Origin: Rhodococcus sp. 1163
GTDB lineage: Bacteria; Actinomycetota; Actinomycetes; Mycobacteriales; Mycobacteriaceae
Assembly: GCF_002091985.1 (NCBI RefSeq)
Contig: NZ_MKKX01000018.1
Coordinates: 188,501-252,500 of the forward strand
DNA: 64,000 bases
Direction of reading: 5' to 3'
The position numbers and the translations under genes were made by a program. How positions within the stretch are numbered: the stretch's first letter is position 1; the number at the start of each line of letters is the position of its first letter. The notes under the pieces were generated by a model, which saw only the letters and a program-made list of their open reading frames with translations, did no database searches and was not told where the DNA came from. This document shows positions 19,292 to 27,391 of the stretch, piece by piece.

Positions 19292-19335
19292 TTGACGGGC
19301 AGCCCAGGAGGCGATAGTATCGAACATACGTTCTA
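19292..19335 (+). promoter_or_regulatory. SigA-type promoter overlapped by an SOS (LexA) box
   Basis: TTGACG (19292-19297), a 17-bp spacer and TAGTAT (19315-19320) make a near-consensus housekeeping promoter. TCGAAC-ATAC-GTTCTA at 19320-19335 matches the Gram-positive/actinobacterial LexA box GAAC-N4-GTTC and extends it in five of six flanking-arm positions. It overlaps the -10 and the start site, the correct place for repression. The HNH gene begins 28 bp downstream. DNA-damage induction is therefore predicted; several mycobacterial 13E12 genes are known to be LexA-regulated. Confidence 0.85.
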
Positions 19336-19363
19336 ACATCGACTTGCCGGGGGGCTTCGATTC

Positions 19364-21193
19364 ATGAGTTCGAGTCGCAGAAGTGCATTCGCTTCGTACA
19401 TAGGTCCGCAGCCGAAGCCAGTCATCGATCGATCATCGCTTCAGAAGCTCTCCGACGCAGCGGTGATCGAGAACCAGGCCTGCGCACGCAAAGTTCGGCT
19501 CGCAGCGTCGATCTGGGATTCGTGCATTCACCAGAACGTGCAGGTCGGTGAGGTGATCATGGATGCCGGGAGCTATGCGGCATCGGAGACAGCGAGGGCG
19601 CTGGGATGTTCCAAGGCTGTGGCGGACACTTATGCAGAGATCGGTATGGATCTCCGACTCCGATTGCCCAGGGTCAGAGCAGCATTCGACGCCGGCGAGT
19701 TGGATCTCGCGCGGGTTCGGGCGATCTATCGAAACACCAACCCACTCTCACTCGAAGTTGCCGTCCGCATCGAGTCCGAAATTCTCCACGCAGCGCGCCG
19801 CCTCTCCCCCGGGCCACTCGCCACCGAGATCTGTGAAATCGTGCAGCGCGTTGCACCGGAGGAGGCGGCTGCGCTTCGCAAGGATCTCGTCAAGCTCACC
19901 CGCGTTCGATACCGCGACAGAGACATGATCGCCACCATCGAGGCAGACCTCGAAGCAGGTGACGCCGCGGCGTGCTGGCAACTGGTCAACGAAATGGCGA
20001 ACACTCTGTGCCGCCGTGATCCGCGCACTCGTGGCCAGCGACTCGCGGCCGCGTACGTGGCGCTCATGCATCAAGAGACATTTGTTTCGTGCACGTGCGA
20101 ACAGGACGAAGACAATCCGTGCACCGCCCGACGGGAATTGCCTGACCGCCGTAGCCCACTGACCACAGTGACGATCGATCTACCGACCCTTGCTGGACTC
20201 GCCGACCTACCCGGGTACCTCGCAGGGCACGGATTGATCGATGCGGACTATGCCCGCGAACTTGCTGCAAACGGAGACTGGCAGCTACTGCTGACCGAAG
20301 CGGCCGATCTCGCCGCATCGCTCGGTCTAGTAGACGTGATCCCTGATCAGGGCCTCGATGTTCGGTCAGAGCGTGGCGAGGGTGACGCGCGGATGGGTGC
20401 AGGTGCAGGTGCAGGTGCAGGTGCAGGTGCAGGTGCAGGTGCCGAGAGTGACGGGCCCGGCGACTCCGCAGGCACTGGCACTGGCACCGGGACTGGGACT
20501 GGGACTGGGACTGGGACTGGAGTCAATCTCGGTAAGCACACTGTGCTCAATCCGTTGGGTCATGGACGCCGCAGGCGCGGACTCACCCTTCCGAAGCGTC
20601 CGGCAAAGCCACAGCAGTGCACCACAGCGCCGAACGCAACTGAGTCCGCTACCGATTACTCCGGGTCCTACACGCTGGTAGCGCACATCGAAGAGGCTGT
20701 TGCAGCTGAGCCAGCACGGGCTGAGGCTCTGCACCCCGATGGTCACGGCGGATTCCTCGAACCACCCGACGGTGCGCTCACTTATCGCCCGAGTAGCGAA
20801 CTGGCGAAATGCGTTCGACAGCGGGATCGCACCTGCCGGCATCCGGGATGTGACGTTCCGGCCGCAGCCTGCGAAATCGACCATGTGGTGCCCTATCGTC
20901 ACTACGACCCGAAACACGGCGGATGGACGGTACTGACCAATCTGCATTGCCTCTGCCGCTATCACCACATGCTCAAGACAATGGGCGTCTGGGTTCCTGT
21001 CATGCTCTCGCGGGGCATCGACTACTGGACTTCGAGTTCCGGTTCGACAGCGATCACTCTGCCTGGGGGCACAGTCGGGACGACCGATCTGTCCGACTGC
21101 CGCCTGCTACCCCATTCCACGCAAGCGACACCCCCAATGCCGCCGCCAGCCTGCGAGCACGAACAAGACGGCAACCGAGCTCGCCGGACCTGA
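19364..21193 (+). CDS. DUF222 / HNH endonuclease domain protein (13E12 repeat family)
   Basis: A 609-residue protein with an N-terminal DUF222 region (about residues 25-310) and a C-terminal HNH nuclease domain at about residues 480-550: CRHPGCDVPAAACEIDH, VPYRHY, GGWTVLTNLHCLCRYHH. These hold the Cys pairs and His residues for metal binding and catalysis. Between the domains lie an (Ala-Gly)n and a (Gly-Thr)n tract encoded by microsatellites. The 13E12 family is often multicopy and linked to mobile or SOS-controlled loci; its biological role is uncertain. The SOS promoter just upstream supports DNA-damage control. It appears intact. Confidence 0.9.
   Translation: MSSSRRSAFASYIGPQPKPVIDRSSLQKLSDAAVIENQACARKVRLAASIWDSCIHQNVQVGEVIMDAGSYAASETARALGCSKAVADTYAEIGMDLRLRLPRVRAAFDAGELDLARVRAIYRNTNPLSLEVAVRIESEILHAARRLSPGPLATEICEIVQRVAPEEAAALRKDLVKLTRVRYRDRDMIATIEADLEAGDAAACWQLVNEMANTLCRRDPRTRGQRLAAAYVALMHQETFVSCTCEQDEDNPCTARRELPDRRSPLTTVTIDLPTLAGLADLPGYLAGHGLIDADYARELAANGDWQLLLTEAADLAASLGLVDVIPDQGLDVRSERGEGDARMGAGAGAGAGAGAGAGAESDGPGDSAGTGTGTGTGTGTGTGTGVNLGKHTVLNPLGHGRRRRGLTLPKRPAKPQQCTTAPNATESATDYSGSYTLVAHIEEAVAAEPARAEALHPDGHGGFLEPPDGALTYRPSSELAKCVRQRDRTCRHPGCDVPAAACEIDHVVPYRHYDPKHGGWTVLTNLHCLCRYHHMLKTMGVWVPVMLSRGIDYWTSSSGSTAITLPGGTVGTTDLSDCRLLPHSTQATPPMPPPACEHEQDGNRARRT
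20396..20443 (+). repeat. GGTGCA hexanucleotide microsatellite inside the HNH gene
   Basis: Eight tandem 6-bp units (the last GGTGCC) encode an alternating Gly-Ala tract. Unit length keeps the frame, so copy number can vary without inactivating the gene. Confidence 0.95.
20471..20520 (+). repeat. GGCACT/GGGACT hexanucleotide microsatellite inside the HNH gene
   Basis: About eight 6-bp units, first GGCACT-like then GGGACT-like, encode an alternating Gly-Thr tract 27 bp after the Gly-Ala tract. Two block types suggest two rounds of expansion. Confidence 0.95.
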
Positions 21194-21384
21194 CGGACCG
21201 GGCACACCGTTCACCGAGTGCCAGGCCGCCCAATCGGGCCGGCACAGCGGAGGCCACCTCGACTCAGCGCGCAGCAATGAAAGTGCCGCGAGCATCAGCG
21301 GTCCCAACCGTCCAGGGAATCCCTGGACTCGTGGGAACGCGGAGGATGCAGATGGCCCCGCGCCGTTTTGAAATGTGGAACAGG

Positions 21385-21420
21385 AGGTCCCTCGTAACCA
21401 TCGAAAGTTACGAGGGACCT
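21385..21420. terminator. 14-bp perfect inverted repeat downstream of the HNH gene
   Basis: AGGTCCCTCGTAAC (21385-21398) and its exact complement (21407-21420) enclose an 8-base loop. It lies about 190 bp after the HNH stop. No U tract follows on either strand, so it may be a weak or factor-assisted terminator or a protein-binding palindrome. Confidence 0.5.
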
Positions 21421-21479
21421 GAGAGTGTTCCGAGGGATCGATCTGCCTGCGTAGCTGCTCGAGTCATGCTCCGAACTTT

Positions 21480-21527
21480 GCTCGACCGAGCCGGGTAGTG
21501 CCCTGCTCGACCGAGCCGGGCAGTGCC
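21480..21527. repeat. Direct repeat, two 23-bp copies with 25-bp period
   Basis: The 23 bases at 21480-21502 recur at 21505-21527 with a single T-to-C change. Each copy contains the small palindrome GCTCG-AC-CGAGC. Intergenic, function unknown. Confidence 0.8.
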
Positions 21528-21559
21528 GCATCTTGGATAGCGATCGCTCACCGCAGAGA

Positions 21560-21644
21560 TCGTCAGCGCAGCACTTTGCGTGTAGGCCGCACTTTTCTAG
21601 CGGGCCACTTCCCCAGCGCAGTACTTTCCCCGGCGCAGCTTTCG
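21560..21644. repeat. Degenerate repeats of a GCGCAGYACTTT-like motif
   Basis: Variants of GCGCAG-ACTTT occur near 21568, 21587, 21617 and 21633 between the HNH gene and the MFS gene stop. They are imperfect and intergenic. With the direct repeat above they account for most of the 450-bp gap, in which I see no gene. Confidence 0.45.
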
Positions 21645-23438
21645 TTAAAGATCCCTGCCTGCTCTTGCAGCCTCGACCTTCGCCGCCTCACCCCCGGCAG
21701 CTTCGCCCTTCGCAGCTTCGTCCTTCTCAGCTTCGTCCTTCGCAGCTTCGTCCTTCTCAGCTTCGTCCTTCGCAGCTTCGTCGCGTTCCTGCTGGGCAGC
21801 TGCGAGGCCGGACATCGTCCGCAGCGGAACCTCCTTGACGAAGATGACCAGCACGAATCCGATGACCATCAGGATGGAGACGGCCAGGAAGACATAGTCC
21901 ATGGCATCGGAGAATCCGACACGGAAAGGTTCGGCCAGCGCGCTGTCGAGCTTTTGCATGAACGAACTGTCGACCAATGCACTGCCGGCGATCGACGAGT
22001 CCTGAGCAATGATGGCGTCGGCGAAGCCCTTCTCCAGCGGGTCCGCACTCGTCGACGCCGATTGGACGGCCTGCTGGAACTCCGGCGTCGTACTGGCCGC
22101 GACCAGTGCGTCAGTGGTCTTCGGTGTGAGCTGTGTGAACAGCATCGACAGGAAGACCGCGACGCCGAGCGTCGCACCGATCTGGCGGAAGAAGGTCGCA
22201 GCCGCTGTCGACACTCCCATGTCCTTGGGCGGCATCGCATTCTGAATTGCCAATGTCAGCGGTTGCATCATGGAACCGAGACCGATACCGAACAACGCCA
22301 TGATCAGCATGGTCTGCCACAGCGGAGTATCCGCGTGCACATAGTGGAAGAGGAACATTCCGATCGCCATCAGTGCTGTGCCAACTACCGGAAAGATCTT
22401 GTAGCGGCCAGTTTTCGAAATCATGCGCCCCGACACGATCGACGAAATCATGAGAGCCCCCACCATCGGAAGCGTCTGATAGCCGGCGAGCGTCGGCGAC
22501 GATCCCTTGACGACCTGCAAATACTGCGGCAATAGCGAAATGCCACCGAACATTGCCGCACCAGCGATGACACTGACCGCGATACACAATGCGAACAATC
22601 GATTGCGGAAAAAGCGCATCGGGATGAGCGCGTCGTCGCCCATCTTCACTTCCACGAAAACGAATGCGAGGACGCCCACGACACCGATCGCAAAACACAT
22701 CAACGCGAGCGGCGAAGTCCAACCCCACACCCGGCCCTGCTCGGCGATGATGAGCAACGGGACAAGACCGACCGCCAACAGGAGCGCGCCCCACCAGTCG
22801 ACGCGTGCCTCGCGTCGGAACACCGGAAGGTTCAGCACGCGCCACACGACGACAAGCGCGATGATGCCGAGCGGGACGTTGATATAGAACACCCACCGCC
22901 AACCCGTGATGCCGAGAATCGTGGATTGGCCGGCAAGCAGACCACCGATGACGGGACCGAGCACACTCGAAGTACCGAACACGGCAAGAAAGTAGCCCTG
23001 GTACTTCGCGCGCTCACGCGGCGGAACGATGTCCCCGATGATGGCGAGCGCCATCGACATCAGCCCACCGGCGCCGAGGCCCTGAACTGCCCGGAATGCC
23101 GCGAGCTCGTACATCGACGTCGAAATACCGCACAGCATCGAGCCGATGACGAAGATGGAAATCGCCGTCATGAAGAATGGTTTACGGCCGTAGAGATCGG
23201 AAAGCTTTCCGTACAACGGCGTCGAAATCGTCGAGGTGATCAGGTACGCCGTGGTGACCCACGCGAGTACCGAGAATCCGTTGAGGTCGTCGGCGATCGT
23301 GCGGACCGACGTCGACACGATCGTCTGATCGAGCGCCGCGAGGAACATCCCCATCATCAGCCCCGACAGGATCGTCATGATCTGACGGTGCGAGAGTTCG
23401 CCGGACGCGGGCTGCGTCACTTCTTGTTCGGTTACCAC
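21645..23438 (-). CDS. MFS multidrug efflux transporter, DHA2 (EmrB/QacA) type, with repetitive charged tail
   Basis: A 597-residue, probably 14-helix transporter. LDQTIVSTSVRTIADDLNG (about residues 37-55), PLYGKLSDLYGRKPFF (motif A) and GPVIGGLLAG (motif C, antiporter signature) identify the DHA2 drug:proton antiporter family. A C-terminal cytosolic tail of about 70 residues is built of KDEA-type pentapeptides encoded by 15-bp repeats. The start is GTG 23438. An imperfect palindrome lies 26-48 bp upstream, and no regulator gene is adjacent. Substrate unknown. Confidence 0.92.
   Translation of the reverse strand: MVTEQEVTQPASGELSHRQIMTILSGLMMGMFLAALDQTIVSTSVRTIADDLNGFSVLAWVTTAYLITSTISTPLYGKLSDLYGRKPFFMTAISIFVIGSMLCGISTSMYELAAFRAVQGLGAGGLMSMALAIIGDIVPPRERAKYQGYFLAVFGTSSVLGPVIGGLLAGQSTILGITGWRWVFYINVPLGIIALVVVWRVLNLPVFRREARVDWWGALLLAVGLVPLLIIAEQGRVWGWTSPLALMCFAIGVVGVLAFVFVEVKMGDDALIPMRFFRNRLFALCIAVSVIAGAAMFGGISLLPQYLQVVKGSSPTLAGYQTLPMVGALMISSIVSGRMISKTGRYKIFPVVGTALMAIGMFLFHYVHADTPLWQTMLIMALFGIGLGSMMQPLTLAIQNAMPPKDMGVSTAAATFFRQIGATLGVAVFLSMLFTQLTPKTTDALVAASTTPEFQQAVQSASTSADPLEKGFADAIIAQDSSIAGSALVDSSFMQKLDSALAEPFRVGFSDAMDYVFLAVSILMVIGFVLVIFVKEVPLRTMSGLAAAQQERDEAAKDEAEKDEAAKDEAEKDEAAKGEAAGGEAAKVEAARAGRDL
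21701..21775. repeat. 15-bp tandem repeat in the MFS gene tail
   Basis: Five units of CTTCGTCCTTCKCAG, alternating CTC and CGC, encode the repeated KDEA pentapeptides of the C-terminal tail. The pattern suggests amplification of a 30-bp double unit. Confidence 0.92.
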
Positions 23439-23463
23439 CGCTTGGTTACACCTTTACGATATG

Positions 23464-23486
23464 TTTGCTTGCAACACACAAGTAAA
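23464..23486. promoter_or_regulatory. Imperfect palindrome upstream of the DHA2 transporter
   Basis: TTTGCTTG (23464-23471) and CAAGTAAA (23479-23486) are complementary at 7 of 8 positions around a 7-base spacer. The position 26-48 bp upstream of the GTG start is suitable for a TetR/MarR-type operator. No cognate regulator is nearby, so the assignment is tentative. Confidence 0.4.
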
Positions 23487-23568
23487 TTGGGAACACCAGC
23501 ATGCTCTCGGGAACGCGAGATTGCAATCCGATTTGTCAGACGCGCAACCCTGCCACCGCGGCGTCTAG

Positions 23569-24846
23569 TTACGATTTTCGACGCGACTGGAAAATCTCCC
23601 GCATCGTGCGCGGATGGATCCCTTCCACTGCCAACTGCCGTCGAGTTTTACGACGCGTCAGCAGGACTCCGGTGATCGCAACCACCCACACCGGATACTG
23701 CGCGAGAAACGCCAACCGGAACGCGTCGAAGGTGTACCCGCCGTTCGCTTGCAGAATCGCTCCGATGGACGCGATCACGAGCAGCGAAGCCAGGAATCCA
23801 CCAATGTTCACCATTCCCTGGGCAGTGCCGAGATTGGCGCTCGGATTGAACGTACGGGCGTAGTCGAATCCGATGACCGACCCCGGTCCCCCGACCGAAA
23901 TGACGACGACGAGCATCACCAGCAACCACAGTGGCGCCGGCCCCGGTAGAGCAAGAACGATCGCCCACATCACGGCATTGCTGATCATGATGGCCAACAC
24001 CAGCCACGACCGCCGCATCGGGTACCGGCCCGTCAGAAATCCGAGAAGTAAACCGGACACGACGGCCGAGAACACCGAGATGGACAGCAACACACCCGCG
24101 GTCGATGCAGACAGACCCTGTCCCGAAGTCAAGTAGGGAATCCCCCACAACAAAGCGAAAACGGTGATGGAGAACTGCGTCCCCATATGGCTGAAGAAAC
24201 CGAGACGAGTGCCCGGGCGGCGCCACACCTGCCCGATCGTGGCGAGAGTCTCGCGCATCGAGGTCGACGGCTCGACGACCTCCGATCCTGGCGGCACATC
24301 GCGTATCAGCGCCAATGCCAGGACGAACGCAAGTAAACCGAGCGACGCGGCACTGCCGAACGCAAACGTCCAGCCCGGCCCGTCGAGCAACATCAAGAAC
24401 GGCACCGCCGACAGAATCTGACCGGTCTGACCGAGCAAACCAGTCAGCTGCGAGACGATAGGAACCTGCCGCGGAGCGAACCACCGCGGGACGAGTCGCA
24501 GCACCGAAATGAAGGTCAACGCATCGCCCACCCCGACGAGCGCCCGTGCGGCGACCGCCACCGGAAGCGACTCCGTCAGCGCGAGCGTGATCTGCGCAAT
24601 CGTCATCAACAGAGCACCGAGCGCGATCATCTTGCGTGAACCGACGCGATCGAGCACCACACCGGCAGGAATCTGCATCGCGGCGTAGACGACGACCTGA
24701 AGAACGACGAACGACGACAGCAGCGACGGGCTGACCGAGAACCGATCGGCCGCGTTCAGTCCTGCCACCCCGAACGCGGTGCGGTGCAGGACGGCGACGA
24801 TGTATGCGAAGACGCCTACACCCCAGACCAGCCACGCAGCTTTCAC
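23569..24846 (-). CDS. MFS transporter, unknown substrate
   Basis: A 425-residue, 12-helix major facilitator protein. The N-terminus AWLVWGVGVFAYIVAVLHRTAFGVAG, the loop 2-3 motif GVVLDRVGSRKMIALG and the mid-protein repeat FLTGRYPMRRSW support the fold. The type is common in Actinobacteria near aroQ but no substrate is established. It is divergent from aroQ with a 56-bp gap, so the two promoters must overlap. The C-terminus is basic (RRKTRRQL ... QSRRKS). Confidence 0.88.
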   Translation of the reverse strand: MKAAWLVWGVGVFAYIVAVLHRTAFGVAGLNAADRFSVSPSLLSSFVVLQVVVYAAMQIPAGVVLDRVGSRKMIALGALLMTIAQITLALTESLPVAVAARALVGVGDALTFISVLRLVPRWFAPRQVPIVSQLTGLLGQTGQILSAVPFLMLLDGPGWTFAFGSAASLGLLAFVLALALIRDVPPGSEVVEPSTSMRETLATIGQVWRRPGTRLGFFSHMGTQFSITVFALLWGIPYLTSGQGLSASTAGVLLSISVFSAVVSGLLLGFLTGRYPMRRSWLVLAIMISNAVMWAIVLALPGPAPLWLLVMLVVVISVGGPGSVIGFDYARTFNPSANLGTAQGMVNIGGFLASLLVIASIGAILQANGGYTFDAFRLAFLAQYPVWVVAITGVLLTRRKTRRQLAVEGIHPRTMREIFQSRRKS

Positions 24847-24902
24847 TAGGACAGTGTGTCAACGACCTGTGAAATGATCGCCTTCGGTAGTACGCGCCCT
24901 GA

Positions 24903-25376
24903 ATGAAAGTGAGCGATCACATGGTCGGCGACTCGAGCGCAGCCCAAGGACACATCCTCGTGCTCAACGGACCGAACCTGAACATGCTCGGCACTCGCCA
25001 ACCCGAGGTGTACGGCCACGAAACCCTCGCCGACGTCGTCGCACTGTGTGAGAAGACCGCCGCAGCACACGGTCGAACCATCCGCGCCGAGCAGTCCAAT
25101 CACGAGGGACAGCTCATCGACTGGATACACCAGGCACGCGGTACCGCGTCGGGAATCGTCATCAATCCCGGCGGTCTGACGCACACATCCGTGGCATTGC
25201 GCGACGCACTCGTCATCCCCGAAGTCCCCATCATCGAGGTGCACATCAGCAATGTGCACGCTCGCGAGGAATTCCGTCACCACTCGTTCGTATCTCCCAT
25301 AGCCAGCGGCGTCATCGCCGGCCTCGGAGTGGCGGGCTACGGATTCGCCGTCGAACGAATCATCTCGCTGACCTGA
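24903..25376 (+). CDS. aroQ: Type II 3-dehydroquinate dehydratase
   Basis: A 157-residue enzyme of the shikimate pathway that dehydrates 3-dehydroquinate to 3-dehydroshikimate. [19 protein letters not shown] holds the catalytic Tyr loop. [31 protein letters not shown] and [17 protein letters not shown] hold the catalytic His and the substrate-binding residues. ATG 24903 is used; a second ATG at 24921 would shorten the poorly conserved N-terminus and cannot be excluded. It is away from other aro genes. Confidence 0.97.
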   Translation: MKVSDHMVGDSSAAQGHILVLNGPNLNMLGTRQPEVYGHETLADVVALCEKTAAAHGRTIRAEQSNHEGQLIDWIHQARGTASGIVINPGGLTHTSVALRDALVIPEVPIIEVHISNVHAREEFRHHSFVSPIASGVIAGLGVAGYGFAVERIISLT

Positions 25377-25459
25377 CAGTCCAGCGCTCAGCCTGACCTC
25401 AGGTTTACCCGCCTATGATTGTCCCGGACTTCATTGGTCGGGCGAGCAAGGGATCTGCA

Positions 25460-26182
25460 GTGAGCAACGAAAGCAAGAAGAAGGCACAGGCTGCCACAGC
25501 TGCCATGCAAGGAAAAGACAAGAAGCGACGCACGTTGATTCAGATCGGAATCGCCGTCGTACTCGTCGCCTTGATTGCCGTCATCGGATTTTCCATCGCA
25601 TCGAAGAACTCCGATTCCGACGCACCGGCCGCAGCCCCCTCGTCGACTCAGGACAACGGGGCGATCCGAATCGGTGATCCGAATGCTGCCGTCGTCGTCA
25701 GCGTCGTCGAGGACTTTCAGTGCCCGGCGTGCAAGCAGTTCGAGTCGATCAGCGGAGACACTCTCGCCGAACTGGTCGCGGACAACACCATTGCCGTCGA
25801 CTACCGGCCGATCGCGATCCTCGACCGCATGTCCTCGACCAATTACTCCACGCGCGCCGCGAACGCGAGCCTGTGCGTCGCCGAAGCCGACTCCTCCGCG
25901 TGGCCTGCCTGGCACAAGGCGATGTTCGATCAGCAGCCCACCGAGGGCGGAGCAGGCCTGAGCGACGACGAACTCGTAGCCATCGCCCGGCAGGCAGGCA
26001 TCGAAAGCCCGGAGCTGTCGAGCTGCATCACCGACGGCACCTACACCGATTACGTGACGAGCCAGACGAAGGCCGCGCTCGACGAGGGCATCTCGAGCAC
26101 ACCGACCGTCTCCGTCAACGGGACCGTCGTGTCGAACCCGACTCCGGACGGTTTGCGCGCCGCGATCACCGCTGCACAGTGA
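25460..26182 (+). CDS. Membrane-anchored DsbA-like thioredoxin-fold oxidoreductase
   Basis: A 240-residue protein with a basic cytosolic N-terminus, one transmembrane helix (about residues 26-46) and an extracytoplasmic thioredoxin domain. The active site is CPAC (Cys88 and Cys91) in EDFQCPACKQFE, and the cis-Pro loop is SSTPTVSVNG. DsbA-type proteins with this layout introduce disulfides into exported proteins in Actinobacteria. The start is GTG 25460 with AAGGGA upstream. The next gene encodes a VKOR homologue that would re-oxidise it, so the pair forms a complete oxidative folding unit. Confidence 0.92.
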   Translation: MSNESKKKAQAATAAMQGKDKKRRTLIQIGIAVVLVALIAVIGFSIASKNSDSDAPAAAPSSTQDNGAIRIGDPNAAVVVSVVEDFQCPACKQFESISGDTLAELVADNTIAVDYRPIAILDRMSSTNYSTRAANASLCVAEADSSAWPAWHKAMFDQQPTEGGAGLSDDELVAIARQAGIESPELSSCITDGTYTDYVTSQTKAALDEGISSTPTVSVNGTVVSNPTPDGLRAAITAAQ

Positions 26183-26192
26183 TGGCTGCGAA

Positions 26193-26762
26193 GTGAGAGC
26201 GAGTAGAGCCACCGCCTGGGTCCTCACGATCGGCGGCTTTCTCGGTCTCCTCGGGGCCCTGACCCTGACTATCGAGCGAATCAAATTGCTCGAAGACAGC
26301 GCATACGTGCCGTCCTGCAATCTCAATCCGGTACTGTCCTGCGGTTCGGTCATGACGACCGAGCAGGCCGCGTTGTTCGGGTTCCCCAACCCGATCATCG
26401 GGATCGTGGCCTTCACCGTGGTGCTGATGACGGGAATTCTGACGTTCGGCCGAATCGCACTGCCGCACTGGTATTGGCTCGGTCTCAGCACCGGCACGGC
26501 ACTCGGTGTGGTGTTCGTGCATTGGCTGATCTACCAGAGCCTCTACGAGATCCATGCGCTGTGCCCGTACTGCATGGTCGTGTGGGCGGTGACGATACCG
26601 ATCTTCATAGTCTCGCTGTCCCAACTGGTCGACCGCGAACACGCAGGCACCATCACCCGAGTTCTCCTCGAATGGCGCTGGACGATCTTGGCGATCTGGT
26701 ACGCAATCGTCATCGCAGCGATCGGAATCGAGTTCTCCGACTACTGGTCGACGCTCGTCTAG
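26193..26762 (+). CDS. Vitamin K epoxide reductase (VKOR) family disulfide-generating membrane protein
   Basis: A 189-residue protein with about five transmembrane helices. The loop pair Cys42 and Cys50 (SCNLNPVLSCGS) and the CPYC motif (Cys124, Cys127) are the four VKOR cysteines. In Actinobacteria VKOR replaces DsbB, passing electrons from DsbA to menaquinone. It begins at GTG 26193, 10 bp after the DsbA-like gene. Its TAG stop shares CTAG with the TAG stop of the convergent RidA gene. Confidence 0.95.
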   Translation: MRASRATAWVLTIGGFLGLLGALTLTIERIKLLEDSAYVPSCNLNPVLSCGSVMTTEQAALFGFPNPIIGIVAFTVVLMTGILTFGRIALPHWYWLGLSTGTALGVVFVHWLIYQSLYEIHALCPYCMVVWAVTIPIFIVSLSQLVDREHAGTITRVLLEWRWTILAIWYAIVIAAIGIEFSDYWSTLV

Positions 26763-27199
26763 AGCACCGCGATCGCATCGATCTCGATCAGCAACTCGTC
26801 CATCGCGAGCCTGCTGATTTCGACAACGGTCTGCGCAGGCCTGCTCTCGACGAACAGCTCGCCCAAAATGCCGGTGTACGTGTCCAAGTCACCGAGGTCG
26901 GTGAAGTACACGGTCAGTTTGACGACGTTGGCCAAGGTACCGCCGGCCGCGTCGAGAATGAGCCGAATGTTCTCGAACGCCAGCCGGATCTGAGCCGAGA
27001 CATCTCCGATGCCCGCGAACCGACCATCTGCGGTGATCGATGTCTGGCCGGACAGATACAGCGTGCGGTCGGCGTTCTCCACGACTACGCACTGCGACAG
27101 TAGCTGCGCACCGGGGTCCCACACGGTCTCGGGCGACAGCACGTATTTGTCGATGATCTTTCGCTCCCCTGCTCGGAATTGTCGGTAGTGATTTCTCAC
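26759..27199 (-). CDS. RidA (YjgF/YER057c/UK114) family protein
   Basis: RidA proteins hydrolyse reactive enamine/imine intermediates. The core TLYLSGQTSITADGRFAGIGDVSAQIRLAFENIRLILDAAGG and the ESRPAQTVVEISRLA segment with the ligand Arg are well conserved. A start at GTG 27199 (AGG six bases upstream) gives 146 residues, about 15 more than typical. The true start may be further in, because a strong GGGGAG lies near 27160 without a standard start codon after it. The stop overlaps the VKOR stop by 4 bp. Confidence 0.85.
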   Translation of the reverse strand: MRNHYRQFRAGERKIIDKYVLSPETVWDPGAQLLSQCVVVENADRTLYLSGQTSITADGRFAGIGDVSAQIRLAFENIRLILDAAGGTLANVVKLTVYFTDLGDLDTYTGILGELFVESRPAQTVVEISRLAMDELLIEIDAIAVL

Positions 27200-27273
27200 C
27201 GCCAACCTACGCGGAACACCAGCTCGGGTCGGTGTGAAGTGTGCGTCAGGGGTGATTTTTTGTCGCCACCCAC

Positions 27274-27287
27274 TAGAACGTGTTCTA
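27274..27287. promoter_or_regulatory. KstR-type palindrome
   Basis: TAGAACGTGTTCTA fits the published KstR (cholesterol regulon repressor) consensus TNNAACNNGTTNNA exactly and has full 6-bp arms. It lies 75 bp upstream of RidA and 105 bp upstream of the wall hydrolase. Related TetR regulators share similar sites, so the regulator is not certain. Confidence 0.55.
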
Positions 27288-27322
27288 TTTCGCTCCGCGA
27301 ATCGGTCCCAACGTGCATGATG

Positions 27323-27338
27323 TGTGAGTCACCTCACA
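27323..27338. promoter_or_regulatory. CRP/GlxR-type box
   Basis: TGTGAGTCACCTCACA matches the CRP/GlxR consensus TGTGA-N6-TCACA perfectly. It lies 54 bp upstream of the wall-hydrolase ATG, a position for activation by a cAMP-responsive regulator. The wall-lytic rpfA of M. tuberculosis is a known Crp target, which makes this biologically reasonable. Confidence 0.75.
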
Positions 27339-27391
27339 TGAATGGGTTGACATGGAACGTCGGGGAGAGCTCGAGCACCAGGAGTTGTTAC

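Noticed and set aside
27206..27391. Possible c-di-AMP (ydaO) riboswitch before the wall hydrolase, as in some actinobacterial rpf/NlpC genes
   Set aside because: The interval is short and none of the conserved ydaO core segments was seen; DNA operator sites explain the palindromes better.
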